Shown here: piece after piece, positions 33,258-42,261 of the stretch
Position numbering within the stretch: the stretch's first letter is position 1
Layout of the letters: every line of letters starts with the position of its first letter
DNA from: Fibrobacter sp.
Lineage (GTDB): Bacteria; Fibrobacterota; Fibrobacteria; Fibrobacterales; Fibrobacteraceae
NCBI GenBank assembly: GCA_024398955.1
Contig: JAKSIG010000005.1
Coordinates: 1 to 64,000, forward strand
Direction of reading: 5' to 3'
DNA: 64,000 nucleotides
The notes under the pieces: generated by a model
Database searches by the model: none
Told to the model about the DNA's origin: nothing
Seen by the model: the letters and a program-made list of their open reading frames with translations, nothing else
Position numbers and translations under genes: made by a program

Positions 33258-35083
33258 TGAAGGCGTTTGCAAAGTATGCCATAGCTGCAGCACTTTTCAC
33301 AAGTGTTGCCGTAAGTGATACAACCAGTTTTACCATTCATGTGATTGGTGACTCTACGGTTTGTGCCTATAAGGATTCTGCTTATCCGCAGACCGGCTGG
33401 GGCCAAATTATCGGATCTTTTTTCGATGGTTCCCGCGTTAAGATCAACAATGTTGCCATCGGTGGCCGTAGTTCCAAGACCTTTATTCAGGAAGGTCGCC
33501 TGGATGCCTTGCAGGGTAAGGTTCAGAAGGGAGACTTTATCTTTGTGCAGTTCGGTCATAATGATCGTTACTTTGGCACCAAGGATCGTGAAGTTCCCAT
33601 TGATTCTCTAGATTTCTGGCTGAACCAGTATATCACTAAGGCCAAGGGTTGGGGCGCAACTCCCGTATTTGTTTCGCCAATGATCATGAATACCTTGCCC
33701 CGCAATACTTTCTCGACTAAGTATTCCACCAAGGGCGAATATGATGTTCGTGACCATATGGAAGCCTTGGCCAAGAAAAATCAGATTCCTTTTGTGGACT
33801 TGAACTTGAAATCCTATAACGGTTACAAGTCCATGAACGGTTCCTATGTTTCCCGTTACCAGTTTAAGTATTTCCTGAAGGGTGAATATCCGGGCTATCC
33901 TGATGGTGTGACCAATGACGGCACCACTCATTTCCAGGCTTCGGGATCCATAACCCATAGCCAGTGGATCATGGAAGAACTGGAAGAGGAACTGAATGCC
34001 AGTTACCTGTCTGCTGATGTCAAGGCCCAGATGACGACCCTTGTTTCATCTATCAAGCCCCGCTATGACCTGAATGTGAAATCCAATGTTAACAACAGCA
34101 ATGGTTTAATTACCCATAATCAGAAATTGCCTGGTGGCGCTCCGCTGGTATTGCATGTGAGCCCCAGTAGCTTCGGCAAAAAGTTTATGCACTGGGCTGA
34201 TGACGATTGTAATGTTGTTTCCGCAGACTCCAACTACTATGGCAAAACGATGCCTGGCCGCAGCATCACCTATACTGCCATTTTTGAAGGCGGTTCTGCC
34301 TGCGTTAAAACGGCCCATGGCGATGAAATTTCCAGCAGTTCTATAACTCCTACAAGTTCCAGCAGCGTCGTGGAATCTTCCTCCAGCTTTGACGAGGCGG
34401 TTTGCTTTACTGGCGTTGCCGATGCCGCCTGGCCGTCTCCCATTGATATGTCTAAGCCGGATGTGAATGACGGAACTACGGATACGAACCACGAAGGTTA
34501 TACCGGTATTGGTTTTTATAACATTGCAAATTCCGCTACCAGCAAGGCTGTCTATAACGTGACTTCTGATCAGAGTGCCTCCAATGCGCGAGTCATGATC
34601 CGTTACGCCTTTGCCGGTACTGACAATCGCGATATGAAGTTTACCATCGATAACGGTACTTATGATGTGGCTTTCCCGCCCACAGGTTCCTGGGATAAGT
34701 GGGATACTACTTACATTAACGATGTGTGGGTGGATGCTCTGGATTTCCAGCTGACAATTCAGTCTACGGTGGCTGCTGGTGGACCGAATATCGATATGAT
34801 TGCCTTTGATATCAAGGACGTTTACCGCACCGGCTGTAAGCCCGCCAAGGTCGCCGAAGTTCCTGTTGCAAGTTCTAGTTCCCAGAATCCCCAGGTTGAA
34901 AGTTCCAGTTCTTCAGAAACTATGGATTCAGATGTTGCTGCTGATAGCTCCACTGCAATTGGAAAACATCGAATCCCTTCCGCGTACGAAACCGCGGATT
35001 GGCGTTCCTATAGAACTGTGAATTTGCTAGGAAGAACCGTTCAGGGGAAGAAAGCCCCTGGAAAATACTTCAAAATAAAATAG
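33257..35083 (+). CDS. CE12-type acetylesterase B with CBM35-like domain (copy 1)
   Basis: 608 residues. The signal peptide is short. SGNH motifs are HVIGDSTVCAY, AIGGRSSKTF, FVQFGHNDRYF and DGTTHFQASGS. After the esterase come a bacterial-repeat-like domain (KKFMHWADDDCNVVS), a Ser-rich linker, a CBM35-like domain (GFYNIANSATSKAVY ... GGPNIDMIAFD) and a second Ser linker. It ends in a very short tail VNLLGRTVQGKKAPGKYFKIK-like, perhaps a minimal sorting signal. Its start overlaps the previous stop, so translation is coupled. The stop abuts the stop of the histidine kinase with no base between. Confidence 0.85.
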   Translation: MKAFAKYAIAAALFTSVAVSDTTSFTIHVIGDSTVCAYKDSAYPQTGWGQIIGSFFDGSRVKINNVAIGGRSSKTFIQEGRLDALQGKVQKGDFIFVQFGHNDRYFGTKDREVPIDSLDFWLNQYITKAKGWGATPVFVSPMIMNTLPRNTFSTKYSTKGEYDVRDHMEALAKKNQIPFVDLNLKSYNGYKSMNGSYVSRYQFKYFLKGEYPGYPDGVTNDGTTHFQASGSITHSQWIMEELEEELNASYLSADVKAQMTTLVSSIKPRYDLNVKSNVNNSNGLITHNQKLPGGAPLVLHVSPSSFGKKFMHWADDDCNVVSADSNYYGKTMPGRSITYTAIFEGGSACVKTAHGDEISSSSITPTSSSSVVESSSSFDEAVCFTGVADAAWPSPIDMSKPDVNDGTTDTNHEGYTGIGFYNIANSATSKAVYNVTSDQSASNARVMIRYAFAGTDNRDMKFTIDNGTYDVAFPPTGSWDKWDTTYINDVWVDALDFQLTIQSTVAAGGPNIDMIAFDIKDVYRTGCKPAKVAEVPVASSSSQNPQVESSSSSETMDSDVAADSSTAIGKHRIPSAYETADWRSYRTVNLLGRTVQGKKAPGKYFKIK

Positions 35084-37366
35084 TTACTTGATGAATTCTG
35101 ACAATGCGTTTTGCAAGTCTACTATGCTTATAGGCTTTGCAATGTGACTGTTCATGCCTGCCTCGAATGCTTTTTTGCGATCCTCGTCAAAAGCATTTGC
35201 GGTCATGGCGATAATGGGAATGTTTGACTTTGTCTGATCCTCTAGGGCTCGGATGGCGCTCGTGGCTTTATAGCCGTCCATATTGGGCATTTGGATGTCC
35301 ATAAGAATCAAATCGTAGTAATTTGCGTCTTTTCCTTTTAGCATTTGTAGGCATTTTAAACCGTCGGTTGCGTGCTCTACAGAGAATCCCTGTTCTTCAA
35401 GTAAGGCAAAGGCTATTTCTGCATTAAGACTATTGTCTTCGGCTAACAGGATTCGTTTACCCTTGAACTTAGAAAGTGTATCGTCGCTGGATTTGCCTTT
35501 GACAAATCCCTCGTGTTTGCTTCTTGCGAGCTTTGCTGATTCGATCTGTTCTGCTGTTGGAATTTTAAGGGGCAATTTGATGGTAATTTTTGTCCCCTTT
35601 CCGACTTCACTTTGAATGTCGATTGTTCCTTCCATCATGTCGATAATCTTCTTGACGATAGGCATGCCAAGGCCTGTGCCTGCAATTTGGCTTTCTGTAG
35701 AAGAACGTTCTCTAGAAAATTCTTCGAAAATGTGGGGGAGGAATTCCTGGCTGATTCCTATGCCGGAATCTTCGGCGATTGCAGTAAATAAGGTGTAGCC
35801 GGGCCTACTGCATTTGCCTTCCTGTAGGGTCAATTTTACAAAGCCCCCGGCAGGAGTGTACTTAATGGCATTGCTAACAATATTCAGCGTCAGTTCCCTG
35901 ATTTTCATTTCGTCGCCAATAACGAATTCATTAATCAGGTGGTATTCGTTACTAAAGGCTAGCCCCTTGTCCTTGGCGAGATCTGTAAATACGGCGTCTG
36001 TAACATCTTCAAATTCCTGAGTGCTGATGATGTTTTCTGAAAGACTCATTTTTCCGCTTTCGATGCTTGCCATTTCAAGAACGTTGTTGATCAGTGACAA
36101 TAGGAAGCTGCTTGAAGAGTGGAGCTTTTCAAGATAATCGTTGAGCTTCTCCTTGTTGTCGAGATTTTTCTTCATGAGGTCGGCAAAGCCGATAATGGCA
36201 TTCATTGGGGTTCGAATGTCGTGGCTCATGTTGAATAAAAACTTCGTTTTGGCCAGGTTTGCCTCTTCGGCTTGCTTTCGAGCCTGTTCAAGAGATTTGT
36301 TCATGCGTTCCTGGGCATCCATTTCGCTTGTGACATCTCCGACAAAACCAGAAATGGCTACGGAGCCATCGGTTTCTTCTTGCCTTGTTCCGCCGACGCT
36401 CAAATAAACAAGACCCTTCGTGGGGTGGTTCCATTCAAAAATTCTTCTTTTGACAATGCCGCTGCGCATTTGCTCATAATCGTCTTTTACATCTTCAAAA
36501 GCTTTCTTTGTCAGCCTTTTGTTATAAAAGTCCAGTCGTTCCCTTGGCGTTATGTGCGAGTCGGGCATTCCAAATATCTCGTGCCATTTTTCGTTGCCCA
36601 AGAGACCGCATAGCTTGCCGTCTTCATCAAAAATGAATTTCCAGATTCCATATCCGGCAGAGGCTATGGCCTGGTTATTTGCAGCTATTTTTTTCTGAAT
36701 TTCGTCTTTTTCATCTTGCTGTACGTAAATATGTAGAATGCAGGTGCCTATGAGAAAGCCGATGGTGTAAAATGGAAACAGTGGAATGAAAGACTGAAAA
36801 ATGACTGCGCTAATCATGACGACGCCGAATAAGGCGATGGCGATATGGCGTCCGCGTCTAGAACCGACTGTCTTAAAGGCCGCAATAAAAGACTGTATTG
36901 TTGTCAGCAGAAAAAGGGTAATTTGAGCGGTTTCAGAAACATAGCGGATGATGTTGGTATGATAGCCGCCATTGGTATCGATCCAGAAGAAGCTTTGGTT
37001 GAAATGATTGATTGAAAGGAATATGATGGTGAATATGCAGAACAGGAATCCAGATACTTTTAGAAATTTCCCAAAAAACTTTTTTAGGTTCAAATACGTA
37101 ATGACGTACTGGCACCAGAGCAGTATTGTAAGGGTGACTGCGGAACAATATAGGATGGTGTCGATGTATAGAGCCTTTGTCCACTGGAAGTAGGCGAGGA
37201 TGCCCCATGAGGAGTCCACGATATAGTAGCCCAGTAGGCAAATCATGAAATTGCGGTAAGCAGACTGAACTTTGCTTCCGCTTGAGAATTTAAGAACGTC
37301 AAAATTAATGATCAGATGGATCATTATGGCGATAAAGCCAATGGTCGAGTAGTAAACGTTCTGCAT
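35084..37366 (-). CDS. Hybrid histidine kinase with N-terminal membrane sensor, PAS, HisKA, ATPase and receiver domains
   Basis: 760 residues. About seven TM helices (residues 5-215) form a sensor like the 7TM/MASE type. A PAS-like domain (about 228-350) follows, then a short coiled coil, the H-box NMSHDIRTPMNAIIGF (phosphorylated His near 385), ATPase motifs (LNIVSNAIKYTP, DSGIGISQEFL, GTGLGMPIVKKII) and a C-terminal receiver with the acceptor Asp in LILMDIQMPNMDG. There is no output domain, so the phosphate probably passes to a separate response regulator. It lies in opposite orientation between the two pectin cassettes, which hints at, but does not prove, a role in pectin sensing. Promoter faces the upstream region of cassette 2. 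Confidence 0.88.
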   Translation of the reverse strand: MQNVYYSTIGFIAIMIHLIINFDVLKFSSGSKVQSAYRNFMICLLGYYIVDSSWGILAYFQWTKALYIDTILYCSAVTLTILLWCQYVITYLNLKKFFGKFLKVSGFLFCIFTIIFLSINHFNQSFFWIDTNGGYHTNIIRYVSETAQITLFLLTTIQSFIAAFKTVGSRRGRHIAIALFGVVMISAVIFQSFIPLFPFYTIGFLIGTCILHIYVQQDEKDEIQKKIAANNQAIASAGYGIWKFIFDEDGKLCGLLGNEKWHEIFGMPDSHITPRERLDFYNKRLTKKAFEDVKDDYEQMRSGIVKRRIFEWNHPTKGLVYLSVGGTRQEETDGSVAISGFVGDVTSEMDAQERMNKSLEQARKQAEEANLAKTKFLFNMSHDIRTPMNAIIGFADLMKKNLDNKEKLNDYLEKLHSSSSFLLSLINNVLEMASIESGKMSLSENIISTQEFEDVTDAVFTDLAKDKGLAFSNEYHLINEFVIGDEMKIRELTLNIVSNAIKYTPAGGFVKLTLQEGKCSRPGYTLFTAIAEDSGIGISQEFLPHIFEEFSRERSSTESQIAGTGLGMPIVKKIIDMMEGTIDIQSEVGKGTKITIKLPLKIPTAEQIESAKLARSKHEGFVKGKSSDDTLSKFKGKRILLAEDNSLNAEIAFALLEEQGFSVEHATDGLKCLQMLKGKDANYYDLILMDIQMPNMDGYKATSAIRALEDQTKSNIPIIAMTANAFDEDRKKAFEAGMNSHIAKPISIVDLQNALSEFIK

Positions 37367-37534
37367 TGTACTTCTTTTACTTTACGGGTTCAAACAAGAA
37401 TAGCAGTTTTTTGTAAGTAAAAGTAATTATAGAAAACGTAAAAAGGAACCTTTTGTCGAAAAAGGAAGCCTAAAATGAAATAATTGTCGGTCTTCATTGA
37501 TTTTTTATCCATAAAATCCTAAAAGAAATGAACT

Positions 37535-37567
37535 TGTTGACTTTTTTTGAAGATATATTTGTCTACA
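37535..37567 (+). promoter_or_regulatory. TGTWGAC-type sites upstream of PL11 copy 2
   Basis: TGTTGACTTTT (37535-37545) is identical to the site at 28339, and TGTCTACA (37560-37567) is the inverted form of TGTAGACA. TTGACT at 37537 could act as -35, but no good -10 is seen at the right spacing. The PL11 ATG is at 37591. Confidence 0.45.
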
Positions 37568-37590
37568 GTTGTAACATAGGTGTGTAGTGT

Positions 37591-40272
37591 ATGAATAAAA
37601 TTTCAAAGACATTGCTGTTTGGTACTGCTCTGTTGAGCATGAGTTCCTTTGCGTTTGCTGCTCCTAGGCAGATGGAAAACCTGAGTCGTGGCCTTCTGGT
37701 GTCCAATGTGGGCCAGGGTGTGCTGGTCAGCTGGCGCCTTTTGGGCTCCGAAGACCCCAAGACCGAATTCAATCTTTATCGAGATGGTACAAAAATTGCA
37801 ACCATTGGCGCTACCGATGGTACCAACTATCTGGACAAGTCCGGCAAGACGACCTCCAAGTATGCTGTTTCCGCGGTGGTAGACGGTAAGGAAGGCGTCA
37901 AGTCCGACGTTTCTGTAGTTCTGGATCAGACCGTAGCAAATACGGGTCGCTCTGTTCCCTTCAAGACCATCAAGCTTCAACCTCCTGCAAATCAGACCAT
38001 GCCCGATGGCGAAGTTTGCACTTACACTCCTAACGACGCAAGCGCTGCCGACCTGGATGGGGATGGCGAATACGAAATTATTTTGAAGTGGGATCCTTCC
38101 AACGCTCATGACAACTCCCAGACCGGCTATACGGGCACCGTATTTATTGATGCCTACAAGCTGGATGGTACCCGTCTGTGGCGCATTGACCTTGGTCCGA
38201 ACATCCGTGCGGGCGCTCATTACACCCAGTTCCAGGTCTTTGACTACGATGGCGACGGCAAGGCCGAAATGATTGTGAAGACTTCCGATGGAACTATCGA
38301 CGGCAAGGGCAAGGCCATTGGTGACAAGTCCAAGGTTTATCGCGATGGTAACGGCTTGGTTCTTACAGGTAACGAATTCCTGACGGTATTCCGCGGTGTC
38401 GATGGCGCAGCCATTACCACCATTGACTTTATTCCCCCTCGCAATATCCTGAAGTCCGAAAAGGGCAAGAACGGTGCAGGCTATTGGGGCGATAACTACG
38501 GTAACCGTAGCGAACGTTACATTGCTGCAACCGCCTATCTGGACGGCGTTCATCCTAGTGCAATCTTTGCTCGCGGTTATTACACTTCTTCCTATGTTGT
38601 TGCCTACGACTTTGATGGAACCACATTAAAGCAGCGCTGGTACCACAAGTCCGAAACTCCGGGCCAGGGCCTTTACGAAGAAGGTAACCATAACATTACC
38701 ACCGGTGATATCGATGGCGACGGCTACGACGAAATTGTCTTTGGTGCAGCCTCCCTGAATCACGACGGTACTTTGCGCTACCGCACTGGCCTTGGCCATG
38801 GCGACGCTGGCCACTTGGGCGACCTGGATCCGGATATCCCGGGCCTTGAATTCTTCGGTGTCCAGGAACATACCACTGCAAAGTGTACCGACGACCTTCG
38901 CGATAAGGACGGAAAGTTCCTTCATTGTAGTCCTCAGGGCGGTAACGATAACGGCCGCGGTATTGCTGCCGATATCGACTCCACTCATCGCGGCTATGAA
39001 TTCTGGTCTGCTAAGGGCGGTGGACTTCATACCATCAAGGGCGATGTTCTTGGAACTCCAGCCCTTTCCCAGAACTTCCGCATCTACTTCGATGGCGACG
39101 CATACGATGAACTTCTGGATGGTGCCTACATCACCAAGTACGATCCCATTGCAAAGAAGTCCGATGTTTACTTTGATGGTCCCGTCGCTTTGGGCGCCAC
39201 TGGTTGCAATGGCACCAAGAACACACCGAGCCTCGTTGCTGACCTCTTTGGTGACTGGCGTGAAGAAATGGTTGTCCGCAATTCTAAGGACCCTACTGTT
39301 TTGTATATCGTGTCTACTCCGGTGACTTCTCCTCATCGCGTCTACACCTTGATGCACGATCCGGTTTACCGCACTGCAATCGCCTGGCAGAATACCGCTT
39401 ACAACCAGCCGCCGCACCTCGGTTACTACCTGCCGGATATGGTCAAGAAGCTGCAGCAGCCTGAAATTCAGGTGGTGGGCGATCCCATTGTTTCTGTTCC
39501 TGATGAAACTGAAGATTTCCCTGTCGTTAAGGATGGCAAGTCTTCTTTGGAAATTTGCAAACCTGTAGAAGGAAAGGGTTTTGAATGTCAAACTGATAAT
39601 GCTGGCTTTGAACAGGATGGGTTCTATAACTTTGACAACAGTATTGGAAGTTACGGCGTGTGGGAAGTTTTCTCTCCCAGCGATGCAAAGACTACTTTGA
39701 CAATCAGGTTTGCAAATGGTGGAACCGCTAATCGCAACATGTCTCTTTCTGTGAATGGAAAATCTGCAGGCATTGTAGAATTTGCTGCTACCGGCTGGAC
39801 CACTTATAAGGAAGTGACTGTTGATGTTGCCTTGAAGGCAGGCAAGAATACTATCAGACTGGCTTCCATGACTTCTGATGGTGGCCCCAATGTGGACCAA
39901 TTCACCTTTGCCATGGATGGCGTTGAAATCTATGATGGTCAGAAGGTTCCCGAAGTTCAGGATACAACAGCTGCACCTTCTGATACTACCGTCAAGGATT
40001 CCTCTGGTACAGCAATTCTTCCTGTGGGTATTGCAAAGGTGAACGCCTACAATCCTTACACCGGAGTTCTTCGCAGTAACGTTGCCGGTGACGCTCAGGT
40101 CATTGTTTACGACATGCGCGGCCAGGTGGTTGGTAGCATCTACACCAGCATTTCCGCAGGCGAAAACATGGTGGTCATTGATCGCGAAATGCTGCCCCAG
40201 GGCAAGTACATCGTAAAGGTCTCTGTGAACGGTGTCGCAGTTTCAAAGAGTGTCTTCTCTCTGAAAAAATAA
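37591..40272 (+). CDS. Rhamnogalacturonan lyase, family PL11, with CBM35-like domain (copy 2)
   Basis: 893 residues, with a signal peptide ending SSFAFA. The catalytic part (RQMENLSRGLLVSNVGQGVLVSWRLLG onward) closely parallels copy 1, with the same D-x-D-x-D-G loops (DLDGDG, DYDGDG, DIDGDG) and closing TSPHRVYTLMHDPVYR. Unlike copy 1 it has no poly-Ser linker before the CBM35-like domain (FYNFDNSIGSYGVW ... DGGPNVDQFTF). It ends in a clear sorting-like tail (VIVYDMRGQVVGS ... LPQGKYIVKVSVNG). It cleaves rhamnogalacturonan I outside the cell and opens the second cassette. A strong terminator-like hairpin follows. Confidence 0.88.
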   Translation: MNKISKTLLFGTALLSMSSFAFAAPRQMENLSRGLLVSNVGQGVLVSWRLLGSEDPKTEFNLYRDGTKIATIGATDGTNYLDKSGKTTSKYAVSAVVDGKEGVKSDVSVVLDQTVANTGRSVPFKTIKLQPPANQTMPDGEVCTYTPNDASAADLDGDGEYEIILKWDPSNAHDNSQTGYTGTVFIDAYKLDGTRLWRIDLGPNIRAGAHYTQFQVFDYDGDGKAEMIVKTSDGTIDGKGKAIGDKSKVYRDGNGLVLTGNEFLTVFRGVDGAAITTIDFIPPRNILKSEKGKNGAGYWGDNYGNRSERYIAATAYLDGVHPSAIFARGYYTSSYVVAYDFDGTTLKQRWYHKSETPGQGLYEEGNHNITTGDIDGDGYDEIVFGAASLNHDGTLRYRTGLGHGDAGHLGDLDPDIPGLEFFGVQEHTTAKCTDDLRDKDGKFLHCSPQGGNDNGRGIAADIDSTHRGYEFWSAKGGGLHTIKGDVLGTPALSQNFRIYFDGDAYDELLDGAYITKYDPIAKKSDVYFDGPVALGATGCNGTKNTPSLVADLFGDWREEMVVRNSKDPTVLYIVSTPVTSPHRVYTLMHDPVYRTAIAWQNTAYNQPPHLGYYLPDMVKKLQQPEIQVVGDPIVSVPDETEDFPVVKDGKSSLEICKPVEGKGFECQTDNAGFEQDGFYNFDNSIGSYGVWEVFSPSDAKTTLTIRFANGGTANRNMSLSVNGKSAGIVEFAATGWTTYKEVTVDVALKAGKNTIRLASMTSDGGPNVDQFTFAMDGVEIYDGQKVPEVQDTTAAPSDTTVKDSSGTAILPVGIAKVNAYNPYTGVLRSNVAGDAQVIVYDMRGQVVGSIYTSISAGENMVVIDREMLPQGKYIVKVSVNGVAVSKSVFSLKK

Positions 40273-40289
40273 AGAATGTTTAACGCCAT

Positions 40290-40309
40290 CCCGAGGAGGT
40301 TTCCTCGGG
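40290..40309 (+). terminator. Hairpin with T tract between PL11 copy 2 and the CE12 gene
   Basis: CCCGAGGA (40290-40297) pairs with TCCTCGGG (40302-40309), followed by CTTTGGCTTTTTT. It is at the same place as the hairpin in cassette 1 though the sequence differs, so the position seems selected. Confidence 0.7.
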
Positions 40310-40340
40310 CTTTGGCTTTTTTGAAAGTTTGGGTACGTTT

Positions 40341-42251
40341 ATGAAAAAAGGTCTCTTCAACAAGTTTTGGCAGGGTGCAGTTGTTGCATCTATGATGGCT
40401 GCCGCATCTGCAAATGCCGTGGTGACCATCTATATGCTTGGTGATTCCACCATGCAGGACTGGGCTGCCGGTTACTGCCCTAAGCAGGGCCAGGGTCAGG
40501 ATTTTCATTACTGGTTTGACGTGAGCAAGGCCATGGTGGTAAACCGCGGTCAGGGCGGCATGTCTCTTGGTGGTGGCGGTCTTGATAAAAAAGGCAATAC
40601 TGCTGTGGGCTACTATGACATGTTCTGGAAGCATGGCTGTTCTGCAGGAAACTGCATTGCCGACAAGGTAAAGTCTGGTGACTATGTGGTTATCCAGTTC
40701 GGCATTAACGATGTCAGCTACAGTAACGAGGATTTCTTTGCTTCCAACATGACGAAGCTTGTGAACGAAGCCAAGGCAAAGGGCGCTTATCCTATTATCA
40801 TGAGCCCTATTCGTCGACTTTATTACGATTCTCCTACGGCAATTCACAATAGCTACCGCGGCTATCCGGCTCTTTCTATGAAGTTGGCCCAGGACTTGAA
40901 TGTCCCTGCCATTGATATGAGCGAATGGGTGGCCAACTATATGATTTCTGTGGGCGAACAGTATTCGGCCCAGTTCATTTTCAACTATGCCACAAAGGCC
41001 GAATACAGCAACCTTGGTGGCGACCAGGCTGACCAGGTGCATTTGCAGATGAATGGCGCCAATGCCTTTGGACGTATCATTACCGAACAGATGCGCGCCC
41101 ATAAGGATCCTATCGTCAAGAAGTTGGGCGATTACATGGCTCCCATGTACCAGGTGGATGTGAAGGTTTCTCCAGAAGGTTCTGCCGAAGCCACATCCCT
41201 CAGCGCCTATTATCCTTCTGGCATGAACGTGATGCTAAAGACCATTCCCAAGTCTGGCAAGAAGTTCCTGGGTTGGTACGATGGCAACGGAAACAAGGTT
41301 AGCGGAAATTCTGTTTCTACGGTGATTTCTCCTTATATTCATACCTTCAAGATGGGAACTGCATCTACTCAGTACACGGCTGTTTATGAAGGTGGTACTC
41401 CTCAGAAGTATACTGGCGATGGTAAGGCCTTGACCAGTTTCCCCAAGGAAACTCCCAAGAGTCTTGCTGATGTGACCTTTGAACCGTTCACTCCTATGGA
41501 GGGCAGCACCGAAACTTCTGTCGTCGTCGACAAGGACATCAAGAAGTATTTTGATGCATACAAGCCGGATTCCGGTATCGGCTATTCCGAAAACAACTGG
41601 GCTCATACTGGTGACGGCTTCTTTAACTTTGAAAATTCCCAGACGTCTTACGGCACCTACAGGGTAAAGTTCCCGGGTGCAGGTTATGTGACCTTGGCGG
41701 TCCGTTACGCCAATGGCGGAACTGCAGACCGTATGTTCAATGCCTACTTGGATCACGATTACTATGTAAGTGCTCCTCCGACCGGTGGCTGGGACAAGTG
41801 GGATACCGCTTATGTGGTGATGGACGCTCCCATGGGCGAAACTGATTTGAAGTTCATGTCCATTACATCTGATGGCGCTCCTAACATTGATGCCTTTGGC
41901 TTCAGCCTCGATGGCGTCTGCCGCGTCAGCGAAGGCTGCTCGGAAATCGAGCCTGAAACTCCCGAAGATTCCTCTGCCGTTGTTCCTTCGGATTCTACAG
42001 TAAATGATTCTACAGTAAAGGATTCCAGCGAAGTTGGTTTTGTTGCGAAAAATCTTCAGCTATCTAGAATGGAAAATGCAGACGTTCGTGTCTTTGACTT
42101 GTCTGGAAAGTTGGTTGCCCGTCGTCAAATGATGGTTGGTGCCAAAATTTCTTCTCAGGATTTGAATAGCATGGTAAAGACTAATGGTCTGTATCAGATC
42201 ATTATTCGCAAGGGCAATCAGCTAGTTCGTCAGACCATGGTAAGAAAGTAG
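40341..42251 (+). CDS. Rhamnogalacturonan acetylesterase A, family CE12, with CBM35-like domain (copy 2)
   Basis: 636 residues from ATG 40341 (MKKGLFNKFWQ), preferred over 40329 because it gives a normal signal peptide ending ANA. SGNH motifs are YMLGDSTMQDW, RGQGGMS, FGINDVSYSNED and DQVHLQMNGANAFG. A bacterial-repeat-like domain (KFLGWYDGNGNKVS) and a CBM35-like domain (GFFNFENSQTSYGTY ... DGAPNIDAFGF) follow. A full sorting-like tail (VRVFDLSGKLVAR ... NGLYQIIIRKGNQ) closes it, which copy 1 lacks. The next gene starts 10 bases on. Confidence 0.88.
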   Translation: MKKGLFNKFWQGAVVASMMAAASANAVVTIYMLGDSTMQDWAAGYCPKQGQGQDFHYWFDVSKAMVVNRGQGGMSLGGGGLDKKGNTAVGYYDMFWKHGCSAGNCIADKVKSGDYVVIQFGINDVSYSNEDFFASNMTKLVNEAKAKGAYPIIMSPIRRLYYDSPTAIHNSYRGYPALSMKLAQDLNVPAIDMSEWVANYMISVGEQYSAQFIFNYATKAEYSNLGGDQADQVHLQMNGANAFGRIITEQMRAHKDPIVKKLGDYMAPMYQVDVKVSPEGSAEATSLSAYYPSGMNVMLKTIPKSGKKFLGWYDGNGNKVSGNSVSTVISPYIHTFKMGTASTQYTAVYEGGTPQKYTGDGKALTSFPKETPKSLADVTFEPFTPMEGSTETSVVVDKDIKKYFDAYKPDSGIGYSENNWAHTGDGFFNFENSQTSYGTYRVKFPGAGYVTLAVRYANGGTADRMFNAYLDHDYYVSAPPTGGWDKWDTAYVVMDAPMGETDLKFMSITSDGAPNIDAFGFSLDGVCRVSEGCSEIEPETPEDSSAVVPSDSTVNDSTVKDSSEVGFVAKNLQLSRMENADVRVFDLSGKLVARRQMMVGAKISSQDLNSMVKTNGLYQIIIRKGNQLVRQTMVRK

Positions 42252-42261
42252 GGGCTGTTCT

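Noticed and set aside
37201-37220. GGAGTCC as another copy of the array site
   Set aside because: It is a single occurrence inside the histidine kinase coding region without a partner at 30 bp.
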